Program-made: the position numbers and the translations under genes
Notes under the pieces: model-generated
The model's input: only the letters and a program-made list of their open reading frames with translations
Told to the model about the DNA's origin: nothing
Databases searched by the model: none
Shown: piece by piece, positions 16,502 through 26,379 of the stretch
Layout: every line of letters begins with the position of its first letter
Position numbering within the stretch: position 1 is the first letter of the stretch
Assembly: GCA_005217565.1 (NCBI GenBank)
Contig: SJCO01000012.1
Span: 62,001-126,000, forward strand
Direction of reading: 5' to 3'
Length of the DNA stretch: 64,000 nt
Source of the DNA: Puteibacter caeruleilacunae
GTDB lineage: Bacteria; Bacteroidota; Bacteroidia; Bacteroidales; Prolixibacteraceae

Positions 16502-17842
16502 TTATTCTGTTATTTCAGAATCATTATCATCTGTAAAAAACAAGGTAAAGGTTTGTTTCATTTCTTCAAGGATCTTAGATCCCTTTGCATTAAATTTCGA
16601 CTCGGTCTTTGGCTTGCTTACCTTACTTGTGTTATTTTTTTTCTTTTTAACTTTCTTTCTAACAGGTATATCCACCTCCTGATCCTTGGCATACTCTAGT
16701 CCACTCAAGAAGATACCTAACACGGCCGAATATTCAGGTTTATGAAGCTCCTTAACTTTCTTACTATCAACATTATTAAGAACCGGTGATCCTAATCGAA
16801 CATCTAATCCAGTCTTATACTTTACCAGTTGCTTAAGTGCCATCATTTCCGAACCACCTCCAGTGATAACGATTCCGGCTCCCAACCTATCTAAAATATT
16901 CAATTTCTCAACTTGATAGAAGAAACTATCAATAATTTCTTCCATCCTTGATTGGATAATCCATGCAAGACTTTTAAAGGATATCTCTTTGGGCTCCCAT
17001 CCTTCGATTCCAGGAATGGTAACAACCTTATCTTCAGGTGCAAATTCTGCTAAAGCGGCACCATACTGCTTCTTAAGCGCCTCTGCTTGTCGTGGTAAAA
17101 TGTTACATCCCTCTTTAATATCCGAAGTGACAACTTCACCACCAAAAGGTATAATCGCCACATGTTTAAGTACTCCTTCAAAATACACCGACACTGAAGT
17201 TGAGCCACTACCAAGATCGACCAATACTACACCAGCTTCCTTCTCATCATCTGAAAGAATAGATTTAGCAGTAGATATAGGGGTAATAAAACTCTTATAA
17301 ATCGGCCAACCAGCCTGACTGAATGCAGTATCCATAATACTCTTATACAGAGTAGATCCTATAATCAATTTACAGTCTACACTCACACTACGTCCCATTA
17401 TTCCAATAGGATTTGTTATCTCTTCTTCTGTATCAACAACAAAGTTCTGAGGAATAACCTTTAATATTTCTTCATCCTCCTTTAATGATAATTCCTTACA
17501 TCCATTTAACAAACTACGTACATCCTCATCATCAATAAACCGGGCCTCATCAAATTTCATATCACTTTTCGAAGGCTCCGTATGAATTTGTTGACAACTC
17601 ATCCCAACAAAAACCTTTGACACATTTACTTCTAAATCTGTCATAGCTTTATTCATAACCTTCTCAATAGTGTCAACCGATTCATTCAAATTCAGAATCG
17701 CACCTCTTTTTACTCCTTTAGAATCTACTGTGGCATGTCCAATGATATCAAGATTTCCTTGCTCATTACGACACCCAATGATGGCAGTGGTCTTTGATGT
17801 ACCAATGTCGATTGCTGCAATTATTTCACTTTTACGGCCCAT
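16502..17842 (-). CDS. ftsA: cell division protein FtsA
   Basis: A 446-residue actin-like ATPase that anchors FtsZ filaments to the inner membrane. The start at 17842 (MGRKSEIIAAIDIGTSKTT) puts the phosphate-1 motif at the N terminus and lies 4 nt after ftsQ; an in-frame codon at 17866 would overlap ftsQ. VVLVDLGSGSTSVSV is the phosphate-2 motif and GIVITGGGSEM the adenosine motif. A Lys-rich linker (KKVKKKKNN) precedes a C-terminal helix, ILEEMKQTFTLFF, which fits an amphipathic membrane-targeting sequence. It sits just upstream of the two ftsZ genes, so it could contact either product. Confidence 0.96.
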   Translation of the reverse strand: MGRKSEIIAAIDIGTSKTTAIIGCRNEQGNLDIIGHATVDSKGVKRGAILNLNESVDTIEKVMNKAMTDLEVNVSKVFVGMSCQQIHTEPSKSDMKFDEARFIDDEDVRSLLNGCKELSLKEDEEILKVIPQNFVVDTEEEITNPIGIMGRSVSVDCKLIIGSTLYKSIMDTAFSQAGWPIYKSFITPISTAKSILSDDEKEAGVVLVDLGSGSTSVSVYFEGVLKHVAIIPFGGEVVTSDIKEGCNILPRQAEALKKQYGAALAEFAPEDKVVTIPGIEGWEPKEISFKSLAWIIQSRMEEIIDSFFYQVEKLNILDRLGAGIVITGGGSEMMALKQLVKYKTGLDVRLGSPVLNNVDSKKVKELHKPEYSAVLGIFLSGLEYAKDQEVDIPVRKKVKKKKNNTSKVSKPKTESKFNAKGSKILEEMKQTFTLFFTDDNDSEITE

Positions 17843-17846
17843 AAAA

Positions 17847-18596
17847 TTACTTTTTTGTGCACACAATCTGATTCTGATATTTCAGACTAATGCTTTTATA
17901 CTTATTCCAATCATTTCCTTTTAAGCCCTCCTTATAGAAGAGCATCAAATTGCGAAACTTCTTTTTAAAATCTTTTGAACTTCCCAATTCAATTATGTGA
18001 TCACCTATGCGAGGAACCAATAAAATCTCCTTTTTTGAATTGACATACAATTGCTCTATTTGTCCTTGCCAGAATTTACTCCCGTTAACATATGCTGCCA
18101 GATCTAATAATTTTTCTTTAGCATAAGCATGATTCACATTACCTGTCACTAGCAAAACATATGGTGAGTAATTCGAAACAACGGGCATTTTTTCACCATA
18201 CTCATTCAGGTAATAGCTTCCTGAATTATTAATTACTCTCAATACAGGTTTATGTTGTTCTATATCAACAACGATATGCGATTGATATCCTTTTCGAAAT
18301 CCTCCCAAGCCTGAATACAATTCAACATCTTTGATACATGGATTATTTCTTAATTTATCTTCAATACCTTGTAGATTCAAACTGTCAAACTTAACTCCAA
18401 AGATTTTGTATTTTTCGCCTCTTAATTCTTTTACTATTTGAGAAGAAGTAACAAATCTAACTTCAAGAGAATCTTTCACATTGACAACCACCTCATTACA
18501 CACAAGCTTTCTTCTTTCTAAAGAAATAAACCCAATGGTTACAACAAAAAATGCTGCAATCAAAGCCATTGCTATTATGTGAAGAACCTTTCTCAT
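17847..18596 (-). CDS. ftsQ: cell division protein FtsQ/DivIB
   Basis: A 249-residue bitopic protein: a short cytoplasmic start, one membrane helix (about residues 5-24), then a periplasmic part with a POTRA-like segment (VRFVTSSQIVKELRG to IKDVELYSG) and a beta domain ending near SLKYQNQIVCTKK. It links early and late division proteins (the FtsQLB complex). Its start codon shares one base with the murC stop, which shows tight translational coupling. The size and the position between murC and ftsA match Bacteroidota dcw clusters. Sequence is weakly conserved in this family; position supports the call. Confidence 0.9.
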   Translation of the reverse strand: MRKVLHIIAMALIAAFFVVTIGFISLERRKLVCNEVVVNVKDSLEVRFVTSSQIVKELRGEKYKIFGVKFDSLNLQGIEDKLRNNPCIKDVELYSGLGGFRKGYQSHIVVDIEQHKPVLRVINNSGSYYLNEYGEKMPVVSNYSPYVLLVTGNVNHAYAKEKLLDLAAYVNGSKFWQGQIEQLYVNSKKEILLVPRIGDHIIELGSSKDFKKKFRNLMLFYKEGLKGNDWNKYKSISLKYQNQIVCTKK

Positions 18597-19978
18597 TAGA
18601 TCTTTTGTTTCAATATTTGAGTAATTACAGGAACCAAACGATCAATATCGCCAGCTCCAAGTGTTAATAAGACATCCACATCATTTAACTTCAGCCACCC
18701 AGGTACTTCTTCTGCACGAACCATAAACTTATCCGTATCAGTTACTTTATCAAAAATAATTTTTGATGTTACTCCCTCAATTGGCAACTCTCTTGCCGGA
18801 TAAATATCCATTAACAATAACTCATCCAGCATGGATAAACTTTCCGCAAAACCATCAACAAAATCTCTTGTCCGCGTAAATAAATGAGGTTGAAAAATCC
18901 CCGTAATTCTACGATCAGGATATAGATCTCTCACCGACGATATTGTTGCCTTCAACTCCTCTGGATGATGAGCATAATCATCAATATAAACCACTTTTGG
19001 TTCTTTAACATGATAATCAAATCGTCTCTTCACTCCATCATAACAAGCCAAGGCCGACCTCAACTCATCCTCTTCAACACCAGCCATCAATGCCAATGCA
19101 CTTGCAGCAATTGCATTTTCTACATTCACCAATCCAGGATACGACAATCGTATTCCTGATATTGTTCTATCTGGAGTTACCAAATCAAATACATAACTCC
19201 CCTCTTCCACTCTTATGTGGCGTCCATAGTAATCAGCCTCTTCTTTAAGTGAGTAACTGTAAAATGTAGCACCAGAATTAACATCTGGATGGATATCCAA
19301 TCCTTTCTTTACCACACATACTCCATCTCTCTTAGTCTGGCTTAGAAAATCTCGAAACGATTCTTTCATTGTACTGTGATCACCATATATATCTAAGTGA
19401 TCTGCATCCATCGATGTAATCAAAGCCATCGTTGGAAATAGATTTAGAAATGACCTATCGAATTCATCCGCTTCAGCAACCATCCACTCCGAGGATTTAT
19501 CAAACATGAAGTTTGATCCATAATTATTAGATATTCCTCCAAGAAAAGCATTACATCCTACACTCGATTGCTTCAAAATATGACTTAGCATAGTAGAGAC
19601 AGAAGTCTTTCCATGTGTACCTGCAACACCTATACATTTCAAGTCCTCTGCAATTAAACCAAGAACTTGAGCACGTTTTCTTATGGTATACCCTTGAGAT
19701 TCCAACCACATCTTTTCTTTGTGGTCTTTAGGTATTGCCGGAGTAAAAACAACTAACGTATTCTCTACGCTAAAGTCAGAAGGGATCATTTTAGTGTCAT
19801 CATCAAAATGAACCTCAACTCCTTCCTTAACCAACTCTTCAATTAATGGGGATGAAGTCCTATCATAGCCTGCTACCCTCTTCTCCTCATGCAAGTAATA
19901 CCTGGCAATAGCACTCATACCAATGCCTCCTACTCCCAGGAAATATACATTCTTTATGTCATTACTTTTTATACTCAT
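18596..19978 (-). CDS. murC: UDP-N-acetylmuramate--L-alanine ligase
   Basis: A 460-residue cytoplasmic ligase that uses ATP to add L-alanine to UDP-MurNAc, the first step of stem-peptide assembly. GVGGIGMSAIA (15-25) binds the UDP moiety, and GTHGKTS (120-126) is the ATP loop. The central-domain residues EADEFDRSFL and DADHLDIYGDH are conserved for the Mur family, and YDDYAHHP-type sequence (here YIDDYAHHPEEL) marks the C-terminal domain. It overlaps murG by one base and ftsQ by one base. Length is normal. Confidence 0.97.
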   Translation of the reverse strand: MSIKSNDIKNVYFLGVGGIGMSAIARYYLHEEKRVAGYDRTSSPLIEELVKEGVEVHFDDDTKMIPSDFSVENTLVVFTPAIPKDHKEKMWLESQGYTIRKRAQVLGLIAEDLKCIGVAGTHGKTSVSTMLSHILKQSSVGCNAFLGGISNNYGSNFMFDKSSEWMVAEADEFDRSFLNLFPTMALITSMDADHLDIYGDHSTMKESFRDFLSQTKRDGVCVVKKGLDIHPDVNSGATFYSYSLKEEADYYGRHIRVEEGSYVFDLVTPDRTISGIRLSYPGLVNVENAIAASALALMAGVEEDELRSALACYDGVKRRFDYHVKEPKVVYIDDYAHHPEELKATISSVRDLYPDRRITGIFQPHLFTRTRDFVDGFAESLSMLDELLLMDIYPARELPIEGVTSKIIFDKVTDTDKFMVRAEEVPGWLKLNDVDVLLTLGAGDIDRLVPVITQILKQKI

Positions 19979-21087
19979 CAGACTATCGCATCTTTTATTT
20001 CATCCACAATATGACTTGCAGCATCTGGTTTTGCAAGTTCTTTAATATTCTTTGACAACTCAGCCATTTGGGAATCATCTTTCAACAATTCTTCAATACT
20101 GGATAACAAAGAATCCTCGATCTGTGAATCACGAACCATTACCGCTGCATTCTTTTTTACCAATGCCATTGCATTCTTGGTTTGATGATCTTCCGCAACA
20201 TTTGGTGATGGAATCAAGATGATTGGCTTTCCGACTAAACACAACTCTGATATTGTTCCAGCTCCTGCTCTCGACACTATCATATCAGCTGCACTGTAGG
20301 CCATATCCATTTTCGATATAAATTCGAGAATATGAACATTACCTGGAGTACGTCCCTCTAATTCTTTTGTAATACGTTTATAATAGAGTTTACCTGTTTG
20401 CCAAATCACATTAACATCCATCTGAGCCAAGTGATCAATTTTAGCAAGCAACACATCATTAATTGATTTGGCTCCTAAACTGCCCCCCAAAACAAGTAGT
20501 GTTGGCTTATCATCCTTCAATTCAAAGTGTGCTTTACCATTGCTCTTATCTGGGAGATTCAATAGATCCCTTCTTACAGGATTTCCCGTCATTACAATTC
20601 TATCTGCAGGAAAATACCGTTCCATTTCATCATATGCCACACATATCTTTTTGGCTCTTTTTGATAGCATTCGATTGGTTAAACCCGCATAAGAATTCTG
20701 TTCCTGCAAGATTGTTGGCACTCCTAATTTGGATGCCATATTTAATATAGGACCACTTGCGTAGCCACCAACTCCAATAACTGCATCTGGTTGAAAATCC
20801 TTAACAATTTTTCGTGCAAGACTTTTACTTTTAAACCAGTTTTTAAGAAACTGAAACATTTTCACCGATGGTTTTCGAGGAAGTCCCATTATTGGTAAGC
20901 CAATAATCTCATACCCTGCAGCTGGTACTTTCTCCATTTCCATTCTACCTATCGCACCAACAAATAGAATCTCACATAAAGGATCTTTAGCCTTTAATTC
21001 ATTGGCAATAGAAAGAGCAGGAAAGATATGTCCTCCTGTTCCACCTCCGCTGATTATATATTTTTTCTGTTTCATTTGTTCTTCCAA
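19978..21087 (-). CDS. murG: UDP-GlcNAc:undecaprenyl-PP-MurNAc-pentapeptide GlcNAc transferase
   Basis: A 369-residue GT28 enzyme on the inner face of the cytoplasmic membrane that makes lipid II from lipid I. The glycine-rich loop GGGTGGHIFPAL (14-25) is diagnostic, as are GVGGYASGP, LQEQNSYAG and the second-domain GGSLGAKSIN. ISRAGAGTISEL-type donor-site sequence is present (VSRAGAGTISEL). The start at 21087 abuts the ftsW stop; the ATG four codons later is also possible. Gene order ftsW-murG-murC is standard. Confidence 0.97.
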   Translation of the reverse strand: MEEQMKQKKYIISGGGTGGHIFPALSIANELKAKDPLCEILFVGAIGRMEMEKVPAAGYEIIGLPIMGLPRKPSVKMFQFLKNWFKSKSLARKIVKDFQPDAVIGVGGYASGPILNMASKLGVPTILQEQNSYAGLTNRMLSKRAKKICVAYDEMERYFPADRIVMTGNPVRRDLLNLPDKSNGKAHFELKDDKPTLLVLGGSLGAKSINDVLLAKIDHLAQMDVNVIWQTGKLYYKRITKELEGRTPGNVHILEFISKMDMAYSAADMIVSRAGAGTISELCLVGKPIILIPSPNVAEDHQTKNAMALVKKNAAVMVRDSQIEDSLLSSIEELLKDDSQMAELSKNIKELAKPDAASHIVDEIKDAIV

Positions 21088-22314
21088 TTATAATTTCTGA
21101 TCCTCATCAGGTCCAGCAGCTAGCATCTTGGTCATCTCTGGTTCAAGCTTTTTATCCTTTTGATTCTGACAACTTACACTTAAAACACACCCCAACATAG
21201 CTGCTGTAAATAACGTTGATGTTCCCCCCATACTAACTAAAGGTAAAGGTTGTCCTGTTACTGGTAATGCACCAACAGCAACACCCATATTTATCATTGC
21301 CTGAAAGGTTAATATCAAAGTGTAACCAATCGTTAAAAAAGCTGGAAATGTTCGAGTACTCCGTTTCATTATCACTCCTCCCCGATACATAAATATCAGG
21401 TATAGTAGCAATACCATTCCTCCTCCAATCAATCCATATTCTTCTATAAAAATGGCAAAAATGAAATCATTATATGCTGCTGCCATGTAATTAGCAACCT
21501 CACTTGCTCCTGGCCCCTTACCTAACAATCCGCCTTCATAAACTGCCAACAATCCATATTCCTCCTGCTCCAATCCCTTATTTTCTTTTTCCTCCTCTGG
21601 CGTATCTGTGAAAAAACGTTCAATACGTCCCTTTACTGTATGAATACGCCCAAATGATTTAGGAATTATCGGTGTTGCAATAAGCAATATAGCCATCAAT
21701 ACAATTCCTGCCACTACAGTGCCTCCTAGAAATTTAAAGGGAACGCGCCCTATAAACATCATACACATCACTGTTGCAAACATTAATGCAGAAGTTGAGA
21801 AGTTACCAATAAAAACAGCAAAACAAAGCAATCCTCCTCCAATCAAAATTAGCCAGAAAGCTTTGCGTCGACTATCACGACTTTCCTGATGATTAGCCAA
21901 CATTCGGGCAACATACATCACCATCACCAATTTTGCCAATTCCGCTGGTTGAAAAGAAAATCCTAGTAAATTCAAGGTTCTACCTGTAGCTTCTGTTTTT
22001 GCACCCATAAGCAATCCAACCACGACTACACCGAACGCTATAATTAGACCAGGTGTAGCAATTTTGGAATAAAACCGAACCGGAATAAAGTTCACCTGGA
22101 AAAGAATTATCCCTAGTCCCGCACTAATAAATATTAACTGCCTTACAAGATAATACCCTGTTTGACCATCCATTTTTCTAAACGCCAATGAACCTGTTGC
22201 ACTATAAACTATCAATAGTGAGCTCAATGATAAGAAAAACAGTACGATCCAAACTACTTTATCGCCTCGAAAACGTATTAGTCTTTTTAATATGTCGATT
22301 ACCTTATGAATCAT
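21088..22314 (-). CDS. ftsW: SEDS peptidoglycan polymerase FtsW
   Basis: A 408-residue SEDS-family membrane protein with about ten helices. FtsW proteins polymerise lipid II at the septum together with a class B PBP, here the FtsI encoded upstream. The signature FSFQPAELAKLVMVMYVA and the late segment PLPLVSMGGTSTLF are family-specific. A hydrophilic loop with many Glu residues (TDTPEEEKENKG) lies before the GPGASEVANYM motif. It overlaps murD by 4 nt and abuts murG. FtsW is preferred to RodA because of its place in the dcw cluster. Confidence 0.95.
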   Translation of the reverse strand: MIHKVIDILKRLIRFRGDKVVWIVLFFLSLSSLLIVYSATGSLAFRKMDGQTGYYLVRQLIFISAGLGIILFQVNFIPVRFYSKIATPGLIIAFGVVVVGLLMGAKTEATGRTLNLLGFSFQPAELAKLVMVMYVARMLANHQESRDSRRKAFWLILIGGGLLCFAVFIGNFSTSALMFATVMCMMFIGRVPFKFLGGTVVAGIVLMAILLIATPIIPKSFGRIHTVKGRIERFFTDTPEEEKENKGLEQEEYGLLAVYEGGLLGKGPGASEVANYMAAAYNDFIFAIFIEEYGLIGGGMVLLLYLIFMYRGGVIMKRSTRTFPAFLTIGYTLILTFQAMINMGVAVGALPVTGQPLPLVSMGGTSTLFTAAMLGCVLSVSCQNQKDKKLEPEMTKMLAAGPDEDQKL

Positions 22315-23651
22315 AGCTCTTTCACTGCTGTTTTGAATTGTTTCCCTCGATCTTCATAGCTTTCAAAGAGATCAAAGCTGGCACATGCAGGAGACAACAA
22401 TACCACATCTCCCTTATTCCCCAAATGATAAGAATTTGCAACCGCATCCTTCATACTCTGAGTATCTACGATTTGCGAAACAATTCCATCAAAAGCTTCA
22501 TGTATCTTTTTATTATCAATTCCTAGACAAATTATTGCCTTCACCTTCTCCTTTACTAATTCTTCCAAAATGGAATAATCATTTCCCTTATCCACACCTC
22601 CAACAATCCACACAACAGGTTTAGACATACTTTCTAACGCATACCACGTTGAGTTAATATTAGTAGCTTTAGAATCATTAATAAAATCGATTCCATGTAC
22701 AGTCAGAAAATTCTCCAATCGATGTTCTACTCCACGGAATTCCATTAACGACTCACGGATTCGCTGGTTTTTTATCTTTAAAGCAGTTCCAACCAGACCA
22801 GCAGCCATTGAATTGTACGTATTATGCTTGCCTTGCAAGGCTAAATCATGGATTGACATATGCCAATTGTTTTGATTTACACTAAAACACAGTTCGGTAT
22901 CCTTCACTACAGCTGCACATTCTCCATGACTTTTAAACGAAAAGCACAGCTTTTGTGAACCAATGGGAAACTCATCAATCACATTTAGAATTTCAGCATC
23001 ATCTCCGCAGTAAATGAAATAATCATCACTTGTTTGATTCTGTGTAATTCTAAATTTAGACTTTACATAGTTCTCCATTTTATAGTCATAACGATCCAAA
23101 TGATCAGGTGTTATATTTAGCAACAGGGCAATATCTGCCCTAAAATCATACATTCCATCCAGTTGAAAACTACTCAACTCAATCACATAATAGTCATAAT
23201 CACACTCAGCAACCTGACGGGCAAAACTATGTCCAATATTACCAGCCAGTCCAACCTTGAATCCTGCATGCTTCAACATCTCATAAATCATCAAGGTCGT
23301 GGTAGTCTTTCCATTACTCCCTGTAATGCAGATAGTTTTCGCCTCACAGTATTCTCCTGCAAACTCGATTTCCGAAACGACAGAAATTCCTGCTTTTCTT
23401 AATTCCTTAATCAATGCAACATGATCGCCTATCCCGGGACTTTTTACAACTTTAACTGCATCAAAAATCTTTTCCTTAGTATGAAGTCCCTCTTCGAATG
23501 CAATACCATATTGCATTAGTAACTCCTTATATACAGGTTTTATTGTTCCTGCATCAGAAACCCACACTTCGAATCCTTTTGACAAAGCCAATATCGCAGC
23601 CCCTACACCGCTTTCTCCTGCTCCTAATATGACGATCTTATCTTTCTGCAT
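22311..23651 (-). CDS. murD: UDP-N-acetylmuramoyl-L-alanine--D-glutamate ligase
   Basis: A 446-residue Mur ligase that adds D-glutamate to UDP-MurNAc-L-Ala. ILGAGESGVGAA (8-19) is the N-terminal UDP-binding loop and GSNGKTT (111-117) the ATP loop. ELSSFQLDG and LLNITPDHLDRY are central-domain motifs, and DSKATN, the MurD-specific substrate motif, is present in FINDSKATN. It follows mraY by 5 nt and overlaps ftsW by 4 nt. Length and domains are normal. Confidence 0.97.
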   Translation of the reverse strand: MQKDKIVILGAGESGVGAAILALSKGFEVWVSDAGTIKPVYKELLMQYGIAFEEGLHTKEKIFDAVKVVKSPGIGDHVALIKELRKAGISVVSEIEFAGEYCEAKTICITGSNGKTTTTLMIYEMLKHAGFKVGLAGNIGHSFARQVAECDYDYYVIELSSFQLDGMYDFRADIALLLNITPDHLDRYDYKMENYVKSKFRITQNQTSDDYFIYCGDDAEILNVIDEFPIGSQKLCFSFKSHGECAAVVKDTELCFSVNQNNWHMSIHDLALQGKHNTYNSMAAGLVGTALKIKNQRIRESLMEFRGVEHRLENFLTVHGIDFINDSKATNINSTWYALESMSKPVVWIVGGVDKGNDYSILEELVKEKVKAIICLGIDNKKIHEAFDGIVSQIVDTQSMKDAVANSYHLGNKGDVVLLSPACASFDLFESYEDRGKQFKTAVKEL

Positions 23652-23656
23652 CCTTT

Positions 23657-24907
23657 TTATCTAACTTTTAATGTTGCCATGGCTATCACAGCAAGTATTA
23701 CTCCAACAATCCAAAATCTTGCAACAATCTTTGGTTCCGGTATACCCTTCTTTTGATAATGGTGATGTAGAGGAGACATTAAAAATATCCTTTGTCCCAC
23801 TCCCGTTCTCTTCTTTGTATACTTAAAATAACTCACCTGCATGATCACCGATAAGCTTTCCATAAAGAAAATCCCACACAATATTGGGATTAGAAATTCT
23901 TTACGAATAATAATTGCAAATACAGCAATTATCCCCCCAAGGGCCAAACTTCCAGTATCTCCCATAAAAACCTGTGCTGGGAATGAATTATACCACAGAA
24001 AACCAACTGTTGCCCCTATGAAAGCACTTACAAATACAGCAAGTTCTCCCGTATGAGGAATATACATGATATTCAAATATTCCGCAAAAAACACATTACC
24101 ACTTACATATGCTAAAATACCAAGAGTTGCTGCACTTATCGCCGATGTTCCTGCGGCAAGTCCATCTATACCATCGGTAAGATTTGCAGCATTGGAAACA
24201 GCCGTTATAATCCATATGATCACAAACATATAAACAAGCCATGCCCAGGGTTTTGTATGATCTCCCATAAATGACACAAACCACGAGTAGTCAAATTCAT
24301 GATTCTTAATAAATGGTATGGTAGTTTTGGTTGACTTCACATCCTGAGTTATATACTTAACTTCCTGTTGCCCGGTTTCATGATTGACAGTAATTTCCTT
24401 CACCGGTTTATTATCTTCTCCACGGACTTTCTCTCGTACTACAACATCATCACTAAAATAAAGGGTACAGGCAACAATTATACCTAAACCGACCTGTCCT
24501 ATAATTTTAAACTTCCCTGCAAGTCCTTCTTTATTCTTTAGAAATACTTTAATATAATCATCAATAAATCCAATACCTCCCAGCCAAATAGTTGTAATCA
24601 GCATCAGGATGATATAGATATTATCTAATCTAGCAAACAAAAGCGTAGGAATCAATATTGATCCCAAAATAATCAGTCCTCCCATCGTAGGAGTACCTTT
24701 TTTCTGCATCTGCCCTTCCAATCCAAGGTCTCTTATCTCCTCTCCAATCTGTAATCGCTGCAATTTGCGAATCATCTGCCTTCCGAACACAGTACTTATT
24801 ATCAAAGAAGTTATAATCGCAGCTGCAGATCGAAACGAGATATACTGAAACATTCCGGCCCCAGGAATATCCAACTCATTTAGCCAATCAAAAAAATAAT
24901 AAAACAT
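23657..24907 (-). CDS. mraY: phospho-N-acetylmuramoyl-pentapeptide transferase
   Basis: A 416-residue polytopic membrane enzyme that joins UDP-MurNAc-pentapeptide to undecaprenyl phosphate, forming lipid I. Family motifs are KKGTPTMGG, the Asp pair [20 protein letters not shown] and the C-terminal HHHYQKKG. A charged insertion between helices (roughly residues 160-200, with [15 protein letters not shown]) makes it longer than the E. coli protein and is usual for Bacteroidota. It lies between murE and murD with gaps of 10 and 5 nt. Confidence 0.97.
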   Translation of the reverse strand: MFYYFFDWLNELDIPGAGMFQYISFRSAAAIITSLIISTVFGRQMIRKLQRLQIGEEIRDLGLEGQMQKKGTPTMGGLIILGSILIPTLLFARLDNIYIILMLITTIWLGGIGFIDDYIKVFLKNKEGLAGKFKIIGQVGLGIIVACTLYFSDDVVVREKVRGEDNKPVKEITVNHETGQQEVKYITQDVKSTKTTIPFIKNHEFDYSWFVSFMGDHTKPWAWLVYMFVIIWIITAVSNAANLTDGIDGLAAGTSAISAATLGILAYVSGNVFFAEYLNIMYIPHTGELAVFVSAFIGATVGFLWYNSFPAQVFMGDTGSLALGGIIAVFAIIIRKEFLIPILCGIFFMESLSVIMQVSYFKYTKKRTGVGQRIFLMSPLHHHYQKKGIPEPKIVARFWIVGVILAVIAMATLKVR

Positions 24908-24917
24908 ACGCTTTCCT

Positions 24918-26372
24918 TTATCCGTTTATGAATTCTTCCCTTACTATCTCTCTATCATCGAAATGATGTCGAACTCCCTTAACCTCCTGATAGGTCTCAT
25001 GTCCCTTACCTGCAATCAAGATAATATCTCCTGGATTTGCCATCATACAAGCAGTCCTAATAGCCTCTCTTCTATTGACAATCGACACCACCCGATTCTT
25101 CAAATGGGCCTCAACTCCTTGTAACATATCATTTATAATATCCTCAGGATCTTCCGACCGAGGATTATCAGAGGTCAATATTAGCCGATCACTATATTCT
25201 GCTGCGATAGCTGCCATTTCTGGTCGCTTTGTTTTATCTCTATCTCCGCCTGCCCCAACAACTGTAAACAATGTCTCGTTTCCAGTTCTTAATTCGGCAA
25301 TACCTTCCAACACATTCTTCAATGCATCAGGAGTATGAGCATAATCTACTATCGCAAAACGACCGGCACCTGATTTTATGGTTTCAAATCTTCCTGCAAC
25401 AGTTTGCAACCTACTAATGTGTTGCAATACTTCATCCTTTGGCTGTCCTAAGAGCACTGCCGTTGCATATACCGAAAGTAGGTTATAAACATTGTAGAGG
25501 CCTGCAAATTGAGACCAGACTTCAGTACCATCAACTTCCACTAATACTCCATCGAAATGACTCTCTAACACCTTTGCATTAAAATCGGCCAAAGCCCTTA
25601 AAGAATATGATTTCTTAGATGCATCGGTATTCTGTAACATCACGCCTCCATTCTTATCGTCAACGTTCGTCAATGCAAAAGCATATGATGGCAATTCATC
25701 AAAGAATACCTTCTTGGCAGTTAAATATTCTTTAAAGGTATTGTGATAGTCCAAATGATCATGTGTTAGATTTGTAAAAATCCCTCCATCAAAATCGATT
25801 CCTTTTATTCTTCGTTGGTGTATGGCATGTGAACTCACCTCCATAAAGCAATATTCACAACCTGCATCAACCATCTCCTTCATCAACTTGCCAATAGCGA
25901 TAGCATCTGGAGTTGTATGTGTAGATTGAACAACCTGATTAGCAATCCTATTCTCAATTGTCGATAATAATCCAACTTTGTATCCCAGACTAGTGAACAA
26001 CTGATATAATAAAGTAGCAACAGTGGTTTTTCCATTAGTTCCTGTCACTCCTACAACTTTTAAAGTTTCAGACGGATTATCATAGAACTCAGATACCAAC
26101 ATACCTAAAACCTCTTCACTCTTTGCTACCTTCACAATACTAACATTGTCAGCTATACCTTCAGGAATCTCCTCACATACAACCGCCACTGCACCTTTTT
26201 CCAATGCACTTCCGATGTAATTGTGTCCATCTACCTGAGTTCCTCTCAAGGCAACAAATAAGCTACCTTGTTGTACTCTCCTTGAGTCAATCTCTATTGA
26301 CGATATAGATTGATCCTCCCCAACCTGCTCCAGTACGTCAACCTGCTTTAATATTTGATTCAGGTACTTCAT
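24918..26372 (-). CDS. murE: UDP-MurNAc-tripeptide synthetase (meso-diaminopimelate type)
   Basis: A 484-residue Mur ligase. [16 protein letters not shown] is the N-terminal domain motif and GTNGKTT (111-117) the ATP loop. The tetrapeptide DNPR in [10 protein letters not shown] marks enzymes that add meso-diaminopimelate instead of lysine, so the wall should be of the DAP type usual in Gram-negatives. The central Lys region reads [14 protein letters not shown]. It lies 7 nt after ftsI and 10 nt before mraY in the dcw operon. No anomaly seen. Confidence 0.97.
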   Translation of the reverse strand: MKYLNQILKQVDVLEQVGEDQSISSIEIDSRRVQQGSLFVALRGTQVDGHNYIGSALEKGAVAVVCEEIPEGIADNVSIVKVAKSEEVLGMLVSEFYDNPSETLKVVGVTGTNGKTTVATLLYQLFTSLGYKVGLLSTIENRIANQVVQSTHTTPDAIAIGKLMKEMVDAGCEYCFMEVSSHAIHQRRIKGIDFDGGIFTNLTHDHLDYHNTFKEYLTAKKVFFDELPSYAFALTNVDDKNGGVMLQNTDASKKSYSLRALADFNAKVLESHFDGVLVEVDGTEVWSQFAGLYNVYNLLSVYATAVLLGQPKDEVLQHISRLQTVAGRFETIKSGAGRFAIVDYAHTPDALKNVLEGIAELRTGNETLFTVVGAGGDRDKTKRPEMAAIAAEYSDRLILTSDNPRSEDPEDIINDMLQGVEAHLKNRVVSIVNRREAIRTACMMANPGDIILIAGKGHETYQEVKGVRHHFDDREIVREEFING

Positions 26373-26379
26373 AATATCG